Shown here: positions 1 to 13,369 of the stretch, in pieces
Layout: each line of letters starts with the position of its first letter
Numbering within the stretch: the first letter of the stretch is position 1
DNA from: Dermacentor variabilis
Lineage: Eukaryota; Arthropoda; Arachnida; Ixodida; Ixodidae
Direction: 5' to 3'
DNA length: 64,000 bases
Assembly: GCF_050947875.1 (NCBI RefSeq)
Contig: NW_027460411.1
Location: forward strand, 20,188 to 84,187
Translations under genes and position numbers: made by a program
Notes under the pieces: generated by a model
What the model saw: only the letters and a program-made list of their open reading frames with translations
Database searches by the model: none
What the model was told of the DNA's origin: nothing

Positions 1-3000
1 ATGGTAGAAAAGAGTTGCATTGCCTTGTTTGCACAGGCAGTCTACAGGGGCTTACGCTCCTCGCAATGCACTTTTCCGAAACTGAGACGCGTCGTATAAC
101 ACTCGCGGCGCTTTACATCGCTGCGCCCTCTCGCTGCAACGGTAGAAAAGGGTCGCATCGGTTTGTTTAGCACAGACAGTCCACTGGGGCTTACGCTGCT
201 CGCAATAAAGATTTTTCTGAAACTGAGACGCGACGCATAAAACTCGGGGCGCTTTATCTGGCTGCGCGCTCTCACTGCAACGGCAGAAAAGGGTTGCATC
301 GCCATGTTTAGCACAGGCAGTCTACTGGGGCTTACGCAGCTCGCAATGCACGTTTCGGAAACTGAGACGCGTCGCATAACACTCGGGGCGCTTTATAATG
401 CGGCGCGCCCTCGCTACAACGGTAGAAAAGGGTTTCATCGCCATGTTTTACACAGGCAGTCTAGTGGGGCTTACCCTGCTCGCAATGCACTTTTCGCTAA
501 CTGAGACGCGTCGCATAATACTCGGGGCGCTTTATATCGCTGCGTGCTCTCGCTACAACGGTAGAACAGGGTTGCATCGCCTTGTTTTGCACAGGCCGTC
601 TACTAGGGCGTAAACGCTTCTCCCAATACATTTTTCGGAAACTGAGACGCGTCGCATAACACTCGAGGCGCTATACATCGCTGTGCGCTATCGCTGCAAC
701 GTTAGAATAGGGTTGCATCGCCTTGTTTTGCACAGGCAGCCTACTGGGGCTTACGCTGCGCGCAATGCACTTTTCCGAAACTGAGACACGTCGCATAACA
801 CTGAGTGCTGTTTCTATCGCTGCGCGCTCTCACTGCAGCGGTTATAAAGGGTTGCATCGGTTCGTTTAGCACAGGCAGTCCACTGGGGCTTACACGTCTC
901 GCAATAAAGATTTTTCTAAAACTGAAACGCGTCGCATAATACTCAGGGCGCTTTATATTGCTGCGCTCTCACGCTACAATGGTAGAAAAGAGTTGCATTG
1001 CCTTGTTTGCACAGGCAGTCTACAGGGGCTTACGCTCCTCGCAATACACTTTTCGGAAACTGAGACGCGTCGCATAATACCCGTGGCGCTTTATATCCCT
1101 GCCCGCTCTCGCTACAACGGTAGAACAGTATTGCATCGGCTAGTTTTGCACAGGCTGTCTACTGGGGCTTTCGCTGCTCGCAATAAAGACTTTTCTGAAA
1201 CTGAGATGCGTCGCATAAAACTCGGGGCGCTTTATGTCGCTGCGCGCTTTCATTGCATCTCTGGAAAAGCGTTGCATCGCCATGTTTTGCACTGGCAGTG
1301 TACTGGGGCTTACGCTGCTCGCAAAACACTTTTCGGAAACTGCGACGGGTCGAACAACACCCGGCGCCCTTTTTATCACTGCGCGCTCTCGCTACAACGG
1401 TAGAAAAGTGTTGCATCTCCTTGTTTGCACAGGCAGTTTACTGGGGCTTACGCTGCTCGCAATACACTTTTCGGAAACTAAGACACGTCGCATAATACTC
1501 GGGGCGGTTTATATCGCTGCGCGCTCTCGCTGCAACGGTAGAAAAGGGTTGCATCGGTTTGCTGAGCACAGACAGTCCACTGGGGCTTACGCTGCTCGCA
1601 AGAAAGATTTTTCTGAAACTGAGACGCGTCGCATAACACTCGGGGCGCTTTATCTGGCTGCGCGCTCTCGCTGCAACGGCAGAAAAGGGTTGCATCGCCA
1701 TGTTTTGCACCGGCAGTCTACTGGGGCTTACCCTGCTCGCAATACACTTTTCGGTAACTGAGACGCGTCGCATAATACTCGGGGCGCTTTATATCGCTGC
1801 GCGCTCTCGCTACAACGGTAGAACAGGGTTGGATCGCCTTGTTTTGCACAGGCCGTCTACTAGGGCATATACGCTTCTCGCAATACACTTTTCGGAAACT
1901 GAGACGCGTCGCATAACACTCGAGGCGCTATATATCGCTGTGCGCTATCGCTGCAACGGTAGAATATGGTTGCATCGCCTTGTTTTGCACAGGCAGCCTA
2001 CTGGGGCTTACGCTGCGCGCAATACACTTTTCCGAAACTGAGACGCGTCGCATAACACTGAGGGCTGTTTATATCGCTGCGCGCTCTCACTGCAACAGTT
2101 ATAAAGGGTTGCATCGGTTTGTTTAGCACAGGCAGTCCACTGGGGCTTACACTGCTCGCAATAAAGATTTTTCTGAAACTGAGACGCGTCGCATAATACT
2201 CGGGGCGCTTTATATCGCTGCGCGCTCTCGCAACAATGGTATAAAAGAGTTGCATTGACTTGTTTGCACAGGCAGTCTACAGGGGCTTACGCTCCTCGCA
2301 ATACACTCTTCGGAAACTGACACGCGTCGCATAACATCGGGGCGCTTTATATCGCTGCGCGCTCTCGCTGCAACGGTAGAAAACGGTTGCATCGGCTAGT
2401 TTTGCACAGGCTGTCTACTGGGGCTTTCGCTGCTCGCATTAAAGGCTTTTCTGAAATGAGATGCGTCGCATAAAACTCGGGGCGCTTTATATCGCTGCGT
2501 GCTGTCGTTGCATCGCTAGGAAAGGGTTGCATCTCCATGTTTTGCACTGGCAGTCTACTGGGGCTTACGCTGCTCGCAAAACACTTTTCGGAAACTGAGA
2601 CGCGTCGCACAACACCCGGCGCCCTTTTTATCACTGCGCGCTCTCGCTACAACGATAGAAAAGTGTTGCATCTCCTTGTTTGCACAGGCAGTTTACTGGG
2701 GCATACGCTGCTCGCAATACACTTTTCGGAAACTGAGACGCGTCGCATAACACTCGAGGCGCTATATATCGCTGTGCGCTATCGCTGCAACGGTAGAATA
2801 GGGTTGCATCGCCTTATTTTGCACCGGCAGCCTACTGGGGCTTACGCTGCGCGCCCTACACTTTTCCGAAACTGAGACGACTCACATAACCCTGAGGGCT
2901 GTTTCTATCGCTGCGCTCTCTCACTGCAGCGGTTATAACGGGTTGCCTCGGTTTGTTTAGCACAGGCAGTCCACTGGGGCTTACACTGCTCGCAATAAAG

Positions 3001-4595
3001 ATTTTTCTAAAACTGAGACGCGTCGCAGAATACTCGGGGCGCTTTATATCGCTGCGCGCTCTCGCTACAATGGTAGAAAAGAGTTGCATTGCCTTGTTTG
3101 CACACGCAGTCTACAGGGGCTTACGCTCCTCGCAATACACTTTTCGGAAACTGAGACGCGTCGCATAACATCGGGGCGCTTTATATCGCTGCGCGCTCTC
3201 GCTGCAACGGTAGAAAACGGTTGCATCGGCTAGTTTTGCACAGGCTGTCTACTGGGGCTTTCGCTGCTCGCATTAAAGGCTTTTCTGAAACTGAGATGCG
3301 TCGCATAAAACTCGGGGCGCTTTATATCACTGCGCGCTCTCGCTACAACGGTAGAAAAGTGTTGCATCTCCTTGTTTGCAGAGGCAGTTTACTGGGGCAT
3401 ACGCTGCTCGCAATACACTTTTCGGAAACTAAGACGCGTCGCATAATACTCGGGGCGGTTTATATCGCTGTGCGCTATCGCTGCAACGGTAGAATAGGGT
3501 TGCATCGCCTTATTTTGCACAGGCAGCCTACTGGGGCTTACGCTGCGCGCCATACACTTTTCTGAAACTGAGACGAATCACATAACCCTGAGGGCTGTTT
3601 CTATCGCTGCGCGCTCTCACTGCAGCGGTTATAAAGGGTTGCATCGGTTTGTTTAGCACAGGCAGTCCACTGGGGCTTACCCTGCTCGCAATAAAGATTT
3701 TTCTAAAACTGAGACGCGTCGCAGAATACTCGGGGCGCTTTATATCGCTGCGAGCTCTCGCTACAATGGTAGAAAAGAGTTGCATTGCCTTGTTTCACAC
3801 GCAGTCTACAGGGGCTTACGCTCCTCGCAATACACTTTTCGGAAACTGAGACGCGTCGCATAATACTCGTGGCGCTTTATATTGCTGCGCGCTCACGCTA
3901 CAACGGTAGAACAGGGTTGCATCGCCATGTTTTGCACAGGCTGTCTACTGGGGCTTACGGTGCTCGCAATACACTCTTCGGAAACTGACACGCGTCGCAT
4001 AACACTCGGGGCGCTATATATCGCTGCGCGCACTCGCTACAACGGTAGAAAAGGGTTGCATCGCCTTGTTTGCACAGGCAGTCTACAGAGGCTTACGCTG
4101 CTCGCAATACACTGTTCGGAAACTGAGACGTGGCGCATAAAACTCTGGGCGCTTTATATCGCTGCGCGCTCTCGTTGCATCGCTAGAAAAGAGTTGCATC
4201 GCCATTTTTTGCACTGGCAGCCTACTGGGGCTTACGCTGCTCACAAAACACTTTTCGGAAACTGAGACGCGTCGCATAACACTCGAGGTGCTATATATCG
4301 CTTTGCGCTATCGCTGCAACGGTAGAATAGGGTTGCATCGCCTTGTTTTGCACAGGCAGCCTACTGGGGCTTACGCTGCGCGCAATACACTTTTCCGAAA
4401 CTGAGACGCGTCGCATAACACTGAGTGCTGTTTCTATCGCTGCGCGCTCTCACTGCAACGGTTATAAAGGGTTGCATCGGCTTGTTTAGCACAGGCAGTC
4501 CACTGGAGCTTTCACTGCTCGCAATATTTTTTCTAAAACTGAGACGCGTCGCATAATACTCAGGGCGCTTGATATCGCTGCGCGCTCTCGCTACA
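1..4595. repeat. Higher-order repeat 1, copy 1 (4595 bp, 33 monomers)
   Basis: This is the first full copy of a 33-monomer HOR. Its start is the L-type monomer ATGGTAGAAAAGAGTTGCAT, and the same start recurs at 4596 and 9191. It mixes ordinary 139-bp monomers, 138-bp L-type monomers, and T-type monomers that carry GTTATAAAGGG and CGCAATAAAG (T-type at about 841, 2098, 3628 and 4461, and a mutated one with TTATAACGGG at about 2935). It contains no gene. Its phase is arbitrary, because the window begins inside the array. Confidence 0.93.
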
Positions 4596-7500
4596 ATGGT
4601 AGAAAAGAGTTGCATTGCCTTGTTTGCACAGGCAGTCTACAGGGGCTTACGCTCCTCGCAATGCACTTTTCCGAAACTGAGACGCGTCGTATAACACTCG
4701 CGGCGCTTTACATCGCTGCGCCCTCTCGCTGCAACGGTAGAAAAGGGTCGCATCGGTTTGTTTAGCACAGACAGTCCACTGGGGCTTACGCTGCTCGCAA
4801 TAAAGATTTTTCTGAAACTGAGACGCGACGCATAAAACTCGGGGCGCTTTATCTGGCTGCGCGCTCTCACTGCAACGGCAGAAAAGGGTTGCATCGCCAT
4901 GTTTAGCACAGGCAGTCTACTGGGGCTTACGCAGCTCGCAATGCACGTTTCGGAAACTGAGACGCGTCGCATAACACTCGGGGCGCTTTATAATGCGGCG
5001 CGCCCTCGCTACAACGGTAGAAAAGGGTTTCATCGCCATGTTTTACACAGGCAGTCTAGTGGGGCTTACCCTGCTCGCAATGCACTTTTCGCTAACTGAG
5101 ACGCGTCGCATAATACTCGGGGCGCTTTATATCGCTGCGTGCTCTCGCTACAACGGTAGAACAGGGTTGCATCGCCTTGTTTTGCACAGGCCGTCTACTA
5201 GGGCGTAAACGCTTCTCCCAATACATTTTTCGGAAACTGAGACGCGTCGCATAACACTCGAGGCGCTATACATCGCTGTGCGCTATCGCTGCAACGTTAG
5301 AATAGGGTTGCATCGCCTTGTTTTGCACAGGCAGCCTACTGGGGCTTACGCTGCGCGCAATGCACTTTTCCGAAACTGAGACACGTCGCATAACACTGAG
5401 TGCTGTTTCTATCGCTGCGCGCTCTCACTGCAGCGGTTATAAAGGGTTGCATCGGTTCGTTTAGCACAGGCAGTCCACTGGGGCTTACACGTCTCGCAAT
5501 AAAGATTTTTCTAAAACTGAAACGCGTCGCATAATACTCAGGGCGCTTTATATTGCTGCGCTCTCACGCTACAATGGTAGAAAAGAGTTGCATTGCCTTG
5601 TTTGCACAGGCAGTCTACAGGGGCTTACGCTCCTCGCAATACACTTTTCGGAAACTGAGACGCGTCGCATAATACCCGTGGCGCTTTATATCCCTGCCCG
5701 CTCTCGCTACAACGGTAGAACAGTATTGCATCGGCTAGTTTTGCACAGGCTGTCTACTGGGGCTTTCGCTGCTCGCAATAAAGACTTTTCTGAAACTGAG
5801 ATGCGTCGCATAAAACTCGGGGCGCTTTATGTCGCTGCGCGCTTTCATTGCATCTCTGGAAAAGCGTTGCATCGCCATGTTTTGCACTGGCAGTGTACTG
5901 GGGCTTACGCTGCTCGCAAAACACTTTTCGGAAACTGCGACGGGTCGAACAACACCCGGCGCCCTTTTTATCACTGCGCGCTCTCGCTACAACGGTAGAA
6001 AAGTGTTGCATCTCCTTGTTTGCACAGGCAGTTTACTGGGGCTTACGCTGCTCGCAATACACTTTTCGGAAACTAAGACACGTCGCATAATACTCGGGGC
6101 GGTTTATATCGCTGCGCGCTCTCGCTGCAACGGTAGAAAAGGGTTGCATCGGTTTGCTGAGCACAGACAGTCCACTGGGGCTTACGCTGCTCGCAAGAAA
6201 GATTTTTCTGAAACTGAGACGCGTCGCATAACACTCGGGGCGCTTTATCTGGCTGCGCGCTCTCGCTGCAACGGCAGAAAAGGGTTGCATCGCCATGTTT
6301 TGCACCGGCAGTCTACTGGGGCTTACCCTGCTCGCAATACACTTTTCGGTAACTGAGACGCGTCGCATAATACTCGGGGCGCTTTATATCGCTGCGCGCT
6401 CTCGCTACAACGGTAGAACAGGGTTGGATCGCCTTGTTTTGCACAGGCCGTCTACTAGGGCATATACGCTTCTCGCAATACACTTTTCGGAAACTGAGAC
6501 GCGTCGCATAACACTCGAGGCGCTATATATCGCTGTGCGCTATCGCTGCAACGGTAGAATATGGTTGCATCGCCTTGTTTTGCACAGGCAGCCTACTGGG
6601 GCTTACGCTGCGCGCAATACACTTTTCCGAAACTGAGACGCGTCGCATAACACTGAGGGCTGTTTATATCGCTGCGCGCTCTCACTGCAACAGTTATAAA
6701 GGGTTGCATCGGTTTGTTTAGCACAGGCAGTCCACTGGGGCTTACACTGCTCGCAATAAAGATTTTTCTGAAACTGAGACGCGTCGCATAATACTCGGGG
6801 CGCTTTATATCGCTGCGCGCTCTCGCAACAATGGTATAAAAGAGTTGCATTGACTTGTTTGCACAGGCAGTCTACAGGGGCTTACGCTCCTCGCAATACA
6901 CTCTTCGGAAACTGACACGCGTCGCATAACATCGGGGCGCTTTATATCGCTGCGCGCTCTCGCTGCAACGGTAGAAAACGGTTGCATCGGCTAGTTTTGC
7001 ACAGGCTGTCTACTGGGGCTTTCGCTGCTCGCATTAAAGGCTTTTCTGAAATGAGATGCGTCGCATAAAACTCGGGGCGCTTTATATCGCTGCGTGCTGT
7101 CGTTGCATCGCTAGGAAAGGGTTGCATCTCCATGTTTTGCACTGGCAGTCTACTGGGGCTTACGCTGCTCGCAAAACACTTTTCGGAAACTGAGACGCGT
7201 CGCACAACACCCGGCGCCCTTTTTATCACTGCGCGCTCTCGCTACAACGATAGAAAAGTGTTGCATCTCCTTGTTTGCACAGGCAGTTTACTGGGGCATA
7301 CGCTGCTCGCAATACACTTTTCGGAAACTGAGACGCGTCGCATAACACTCGAGGCGCTATATATCGCTGTGCGCTATCGCTGCAACGGTAGAATAGGGTT
7401 GCATCGCCTTATTTTGCACCGGCAGCCTACTGGGGCTTACGCTGCGCGCCCTACACTTTTCCGAAACTGAGACGACTCACATAACCCTGAGGGCTGTTTC

Positions 7501-9190
7501 TATCGCTGCGCTCTCTCACTGCAGCGGTTATAACGGGTTGCCTCGGTTTGTTTAGCACAGGCAGTCCACTGGGGCTTACACTGCTCGCAATAAAGATTTT
7601 TCTAAAACTGAGACGCGTCGCAGAATACTCGGGGCGCTTTATATCGCTGCGCGCTCTCGCTACAATGGTAGAAAAGAGTTGCATTGCCTTGTTTGCACAC
7701 GCAGTCTACAGGGGCTTACGCTCCTCGCAATACACTTTTCGGAAACTGAGACGCGTCGCATAACATCGGGGCGCTTTATATCGCTGCGCGCTCTCGCTGC
7801 AACGGTAGAAAACGGTTGCATCGGCTAGTTTTGCACAGGCTGTCTACTGGGGCTTTCGCTGCTCGCATTAAAGGCTTTTCTGAAACTGAGATGCGTCGCA
7901 TAAAACTCGGGGCGCTTTATATCACTGCGCGCTCTCGCTACAACGGTAGAAAAGTGTTGCATCTCCTTGTTTGCAGAGGCAGTTTACTGGGGCATACGCT
8001 GCTCGCAATACACTTTTCGGAAACTAAGACGCGTCGCATAATACTCGGGGCGGTTTATATCGCTGTGCGCTATCGCTGCAACGGTAGAATAGGGTTGCAT
8101 CGCCTTATTTTGCACAGGCAGCCTACTGGGGCTTACGCTGCGCGCCATACACTTTTCTGAAACTGAGACGAATCACATAACCCTGAGGGCTGTTTCTATC
8201 GCTGCGCGCTCTCACTGCAGCGGTTATAAAGGGTTGCATCGGTTTGTTTAGCACAGGCAGTCCACTGGGGCTTACCCTGCTCGCAATAAAGATTTTTCTA
8301 AAACTGAGACGCGTCGCAGAATACTCGGGGCGCTTTATATCGCTGCGAGCTCTCGCTACAATGGTAGAAAAGAGTTGCATTGCCTTGTTTCACACGCAGT
8401 CTACAGGGGCTTACGCTCCTCGCAATACACTTTTCGGAAACTGAGACGCGTCGCATAATACTCGTGGCGCTTTATATTGCTGCGCGCTCACGCTACAACG
8501 GTAGAACAGGGTTGCATCGCCATGTTTTGCACAGGCTGTCTACTGGGGCTTACGGTGCTCGCAATACACTCTTCGGAAACTGACACGCGTCGCATAACAC
8601 TCGGGGCGCTATATATCGCTGCGCGCACTCGCTACAACGGTAGAAAAGGGTTGCATCGCCTTGTTTGCACAGGCAGTCTACAGAGGCTTACGCTGCTCGC
8701 AATACACTGTTCGGAAACTGAGACGTGGCGCATAAAACTCTGGGCGCTTTATATCGCTGCGCGCTCTCGTTGCATCGCTAGAAAAGAGTTGCATCGCCAT
8801 TTTTTGCACTGGCAGCCTACTGGGGCTTACGCTGCTCACAAAACACTTTTCGGAAACTGAGACGCGTCGCATAACACTCGAGGTGCTATATATCGCTTTG
8901 CGCTATCGCTGCAACGGTAGAATAGGGTTGCATCGCCTTGTTTTGCACAGGCAGCCTACTGGGGCTTACGCTGCGCGCAATACACTTTTCCGAAACTGAG
9001 ACGCGTCGCATAACACTGAGTGCTGTTTCTATCGCTGCGCGCTCTCACTGCAACGGTTATAAAGGGTTGCATCGGCTTGTTTAGCACAGGCAGTCCACTG
9101 GAGCTTTCACTGCTCGCAATATTTTTTCTAAAACTGAGACGCGTCGCATAATACTCAGGGCGCTTGATATCGCTGCGCGCTCTCGCTACA
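4596..9190. repeat. Higher-order repeat 1, copy 2 (4595 bp)
   Basis: This copy lies exactly 4595 bp downstream of copy 1. Every conceptual translation longer than 60 codons, on either strand, is the same in both copies, and every stretch I compared directly (for example 1201-1260 with 5796-5855) was identical. Since 33 x 139 = 4587, the extra 8 bp reflect the longer monomer subtypes inside it. Such identity means either a very recent duplication or an assembly effect. Confidence 0.93.
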
Positions 9191-12100
9191 ATGGTAGAAA
9201 AGAGTTGCATTGCCTTGTTTGCACAGGCAGTCTACAGGGGCTTACGCTCCTCGCAATGCACTTTTCCGAAACTGAGACGCGTCGTATAACACTCGCGGCG
9301 CTTTACATCGCTGCGCCCTCTCGCTGCAACGGTAGAAAAGGGTCGCATCGGTTTGTTTAGCACAGACAGTCCACTGGGGCTTACGCTGCTCGCAATAAAG
9401 ATTTTTCTGAAACTGAGACGCGACGCATAAAACTCGGGGCGCTTTATCTGGCTGCGCGCTCTCACTGCAACGGCAGAAAAGGGTTGCATCGCCATGTTTA
9501 GCACAGGCAGTCTACTGGGGCTTACGCAGCTCGCAATGCACGTTTCGGAAACTGAGACGCGTCGCATAACACTCGGGGCGCTTTATAATGCGGCGCGCCC
9601 TCGCTACAACGGTAGAAAAGGGTTTCATCGCCATGTTTTACACAGGCAGTCTAGTGGGGCTTACCCTGCTCGCAATGCACTTTTCGCTAACTGAGACGCG
9701 TCGCATAATACTCGGGGCGCTTTATATCGCTGCGTGCTCTCGCTACAACGGTAGAACAGGGTTGCATCGCCTTGTTTTGCACAGGCCGTCTACTAGGGCG
9801 TAAACGCTTCTCCCAATACATTTTTCGGAAACTGAGACGCGTCGCATAACACTCGAGGCGCTATACATCGCTGTGCGCTATCGCTGCAACGTTAGAATAG
9901 GGTTGCATCGCCTTGTTTTGCACAGGCAGCCTACTGGGGCTTACGCTGCGCGCAATGCACTTTTCCGAAACTGAGACACGTCGCATAACACTGAGTGCTG
10001 TTTCTATCGCTGCGCGCTCTCACTGCAGCGGTTATAAAGGGTTGCATCGGTTCGTTTAGCACAGGCAGTCCACTGGGGCTTACACGTCTCGCAATAAAGA
10101 TTTTTCTAAAACTGAAACGCGTCGCATAATACTCAGGGCGCTTTATATTGCTGCGCTCTCACGCTACAATGGTAGAAAAGAGTTGCATTGCCTTGTTTGC
10201 ACAGGCAGTCTACAGGGGCTTACGCTCCTCGCAATACACTTTTCGGAAACTGAGACGCGTCGCATAATACCCGTGGCGCTTTATATCCCTGCCCGCTCTC
10301 GCTACAACGGTAGAACAGTATTGCATCGGCTAGTTTTGCACAGGCTGTCTACTGGGGCTTTCGCTGCTCGCAATAAAGACTTTTCTGAAACTGAGATGCG
10401 TCGCATAAAACTCGGGGCGCTTTATGTCGCTGCGCGCTTTCATTGCATCTCTGGAAAAGCGTTGCATCGCCATGTTTTGCACTGGCAGTGTACTGGGGCT
10501 TACGCTGCTCGCAAAACACTTTTCGGAAACTGCGACGGGTCGAACAACACCCGGCGCCCTTTTTATCACTGCGCGCTCTCGCTACAACGGTAGAAAAGTG
10601 TTGCATCTCCTTGTTTGCACAGGCAGTTTACTGGGGCTTACGCTGCTCGCAATACACTTTTCGGAAACTAAGACACGTCGCATAATACTCGGGGCGGTTT
10701 ATATCGCTGCGCGCTCTCGCTGCAACGGTAGAAAAGGGTTGCATCGGTTTGCTGAGCACAGACAGTCCACTGGGGCTTACGCTGCTCGCAAGAAAGATTT
10801 TTCTGAAACTGAGACGCGTCGCATAACACTCGGGGCGCTTTATCTGGCTGCGCGCTCTCGCTGCAACGGCAGAAAAGGGTTGCATCGCCATGTTTTGCAC
10901 CGGCAGTCTACTGGGGCTTACCCTGCTCGCAATACACTTTTCGGTAACTGAGACGCGTCGCATAATACTCGGGGCGCTTTATATCGCTGCGCGCTCTCGC
11001 TACAACGGTAGAACAGGGTTGGATCGCCTTGTTTTGCACAGGCCGTCTACTAGGGCATATACGCTTCTCGCAATACACTTTTCGGAAACTGAGACGCGTC
11101 GCATAACACTCGAGGCGCTATATATCGCTGTGCGCTATCGCTGCAACGGTAGAATATGGTTGCATCGCCTTGTTTTGCACAGGCAGCCTACTGGGGCTTA
11201 CGCTGCGCGCAATACACTTTTCCGAAACTGAGACGCGTCGCATAACACTGAGGGCTGTTTATATCGCTGCGCGCTCTCACTGCAACAGTTATAAAGGGTT
11301 GCATCGGTTTGTTTAGCACAGGCAGTCCACTGGGGCTTACACTGCTCGCAATAAAGATTTTTCTGAAACTGAGACGCGTCGCATAATACTCGGGGCGCTT
11401 TATATCGCTGCGCGCTCTCGCAACAATGGTATAAAAGAGTTGCATTGACTTGTTTGCACAGGCAGTCTACAGGGGCTTACGCTCCTCGCAATACACTCTT
11501 CGGAAACTGACACGCGTCGCATAACATCGGGGCGCTTTATATCGCTGCGCGCTCTCGCTGCAACGGTAGAAAACGGTTGCATCGGCTAGTTTTGCACAGG
11601 CTGTCTACTGGGGCTTTCGCTGCTCGCATTAAAGGCTTTTCTGAAATGAGATGCGTCGCATAAAACTCGGGGCGCTTTATATCGCTGCGTGCTGTCGTTG
11701 CATCGCTAGGAAAGGGTTGCATCTCCATGTTTTGCACTGGCAGTCTACTGGGGCTTACGCTGCTCGCAAAACACTTTTCGGAAACTGAGACGCGTCGCAC
11801 AACACCCGGCGCCCTTTTTATCACTGCGCGCTCTCGCTACAACGATAGAAAAGTGTTGCATCTCCTTGTTTGCACAGGCAGTTTACTGGGGCATACGCTG
11901 CTCGCAATACACTTTTCGGAAACTGAGACGCGTCGCATAACACTCGAGGCGCTATATATCGCTGTGCGCTATCGCTGCAACGGTAGAATAGGGTTGCATC
12001 GCCTTATTTTGCACCGGCAGCCTACTGGGGCTTACGCTGCGCGCCCTACACTTTTCCGAAACTGAGACGACTCACATAACCCTGAGGGCTGTTTCTATCG

Positions 12101-13369
12101 CTGCGCTCTCTCACTGCAGCGGTTATAACGGGTTGCCTCGGTTTGTTTAGCACAGGCAGTCCACTGGGGCTTACACTGCTCGCAATAAAGATTTTTCTAA
12201 AACTGAGACGCGTCGCAGAATACTCGGGGCGCTTTATATCGCTGCGCGCTCTCGCTACAATGGTAGAAAAGAGTTGCATTGCCTTGTTTGCACACGCAGT
12301 CTACAGGGGCTTACGCTCCTCGCAATACACTTTTCGGAAACTGAGACGCGTCGCATAATACTCGTGGCGCTTTATATTGTTGCGCGCTCTCGCTACAACG
12401 GTAGAACAGGGTTGCATCGCCATGTTTTGCACAGGCTGTCTACTGGGGCTTACGGTGCTCGCAATACACTCTTCGGAAACTGACACGCGTCGCATAACAC
12501 TCGGGGCGCTATATATCGCTGCGCGCACTCGCTACAACGGTAGAAAAGGGTTGCATCGCTTTGTTTGCACAGGCAGTCCACAGAGGCTTACGCTGCTCGC
12601 AATACACTGTTCGGAAACTGAGACGTGGCGCAGAACACTCGGGGCGCTTTATATCGCGGCGCTCTCTCGCTGCAACGGTAGAAAAGGGTAGCATCGGCTA
12701 GTTTTGCACAGGATGTCTACTGGGGCTTTCGCTGCTCGCAATAAAGACTTTTCTGAAATTGAGATGCGTCGCATAAAACTCGGGGCGCTTTATATCGCTG
12801 CGCGCTGTCGTTGCATCGCTAGAAAAGAGTTGCATCGCCATGTTTTGCACTGGCAGCCTACTGGGGCTTACGCTGCTCGCCAAACACTTTTCGGAAACTG
12901 AGACGCGTGGCATAGCACCCGGCGCCCTTCTTGTCACTGCGCGCTCTCGCTACAATGGTAGAAAAGTGTTGCATCTCCTTGTTTGTACAGGCAGTTTACT
13001 GGGGCTTACGCTGCTCGCAATACACTTTTCGGAAACTGAGACGCGTCGCATAACACTCGAGGTGCTATATATCGCTGTGCGCTATCGCTGCAACGGTAGA
13101 ATAGGGTTGCATCGCCTTGTTTTGCACAGGCAGCCTACTGGGGCTTACGCTGCGCGCAATACAGTTTTCCGAAAATGAGACGCGTCGCATAACACTGAGT
13201 GCTGTTTCTATCGCTGCGCGCTCTCACTGCAACGGTTATAAAGGGTTGCATCGGTTTGTTTAGCACAGGCAGTCCACTGGAGCTTCCACTGCTCGCAATA
13301 TTTTTACTAAAACTGAGACGCGTCGCATAATACTCAGGGCGCTTTATATCGCTGCGCGCTCTCGCTACA
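9191..13369. repeat. Higher-order repeat 1, copy 3, rearranged (4179 bp, ~30 monomers)
   Basis: Bases 9191-12358 match 1-3168 with no difference seen. After the shared run ending TCGCATAA the sequence continues as copy 1 does from about 3864, so 695 bp, exactly five monomers, are skipped. From there similarity drops: there are point differences (ATATTGTTGCG for ATATTGCTGCG, GTCCACAGAGG for GTCTACAGAGG) and two extra monomers near 12650-12790 and 12910-13050, compared with copy 1. The net length is three monomers shorter. The join is therefore between a young identical copy and an older relative, not a simple internal deletion. Confidence 0.85.

Noticed and set aside
70..95. CENP-B box
   Set aside because: TTTTCGGAAACTGAGACGCG starts with TTCG, but the required A after four bases is C and the CGGG core is absent. 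No monomer variant I saw fits the core pattern.
304..504. Recurrent 66-codon forward and 64-codon reverse frames
   Set aside because: They follow arithmetically from the consensus. An ATG at monomer position 23 lies in the only stop-free phase, and the phase shift at the next monomer meets TGA at position 82, giving 201 bp every time.
835..855. TATAAA as a promoter and AATAAA as a poly(A) signal
   Set aside because: Both are short motifs in one monomer subtype, with no initiator or gene attached. They are kept only as a testable finding, not annotated as regulatory sites.
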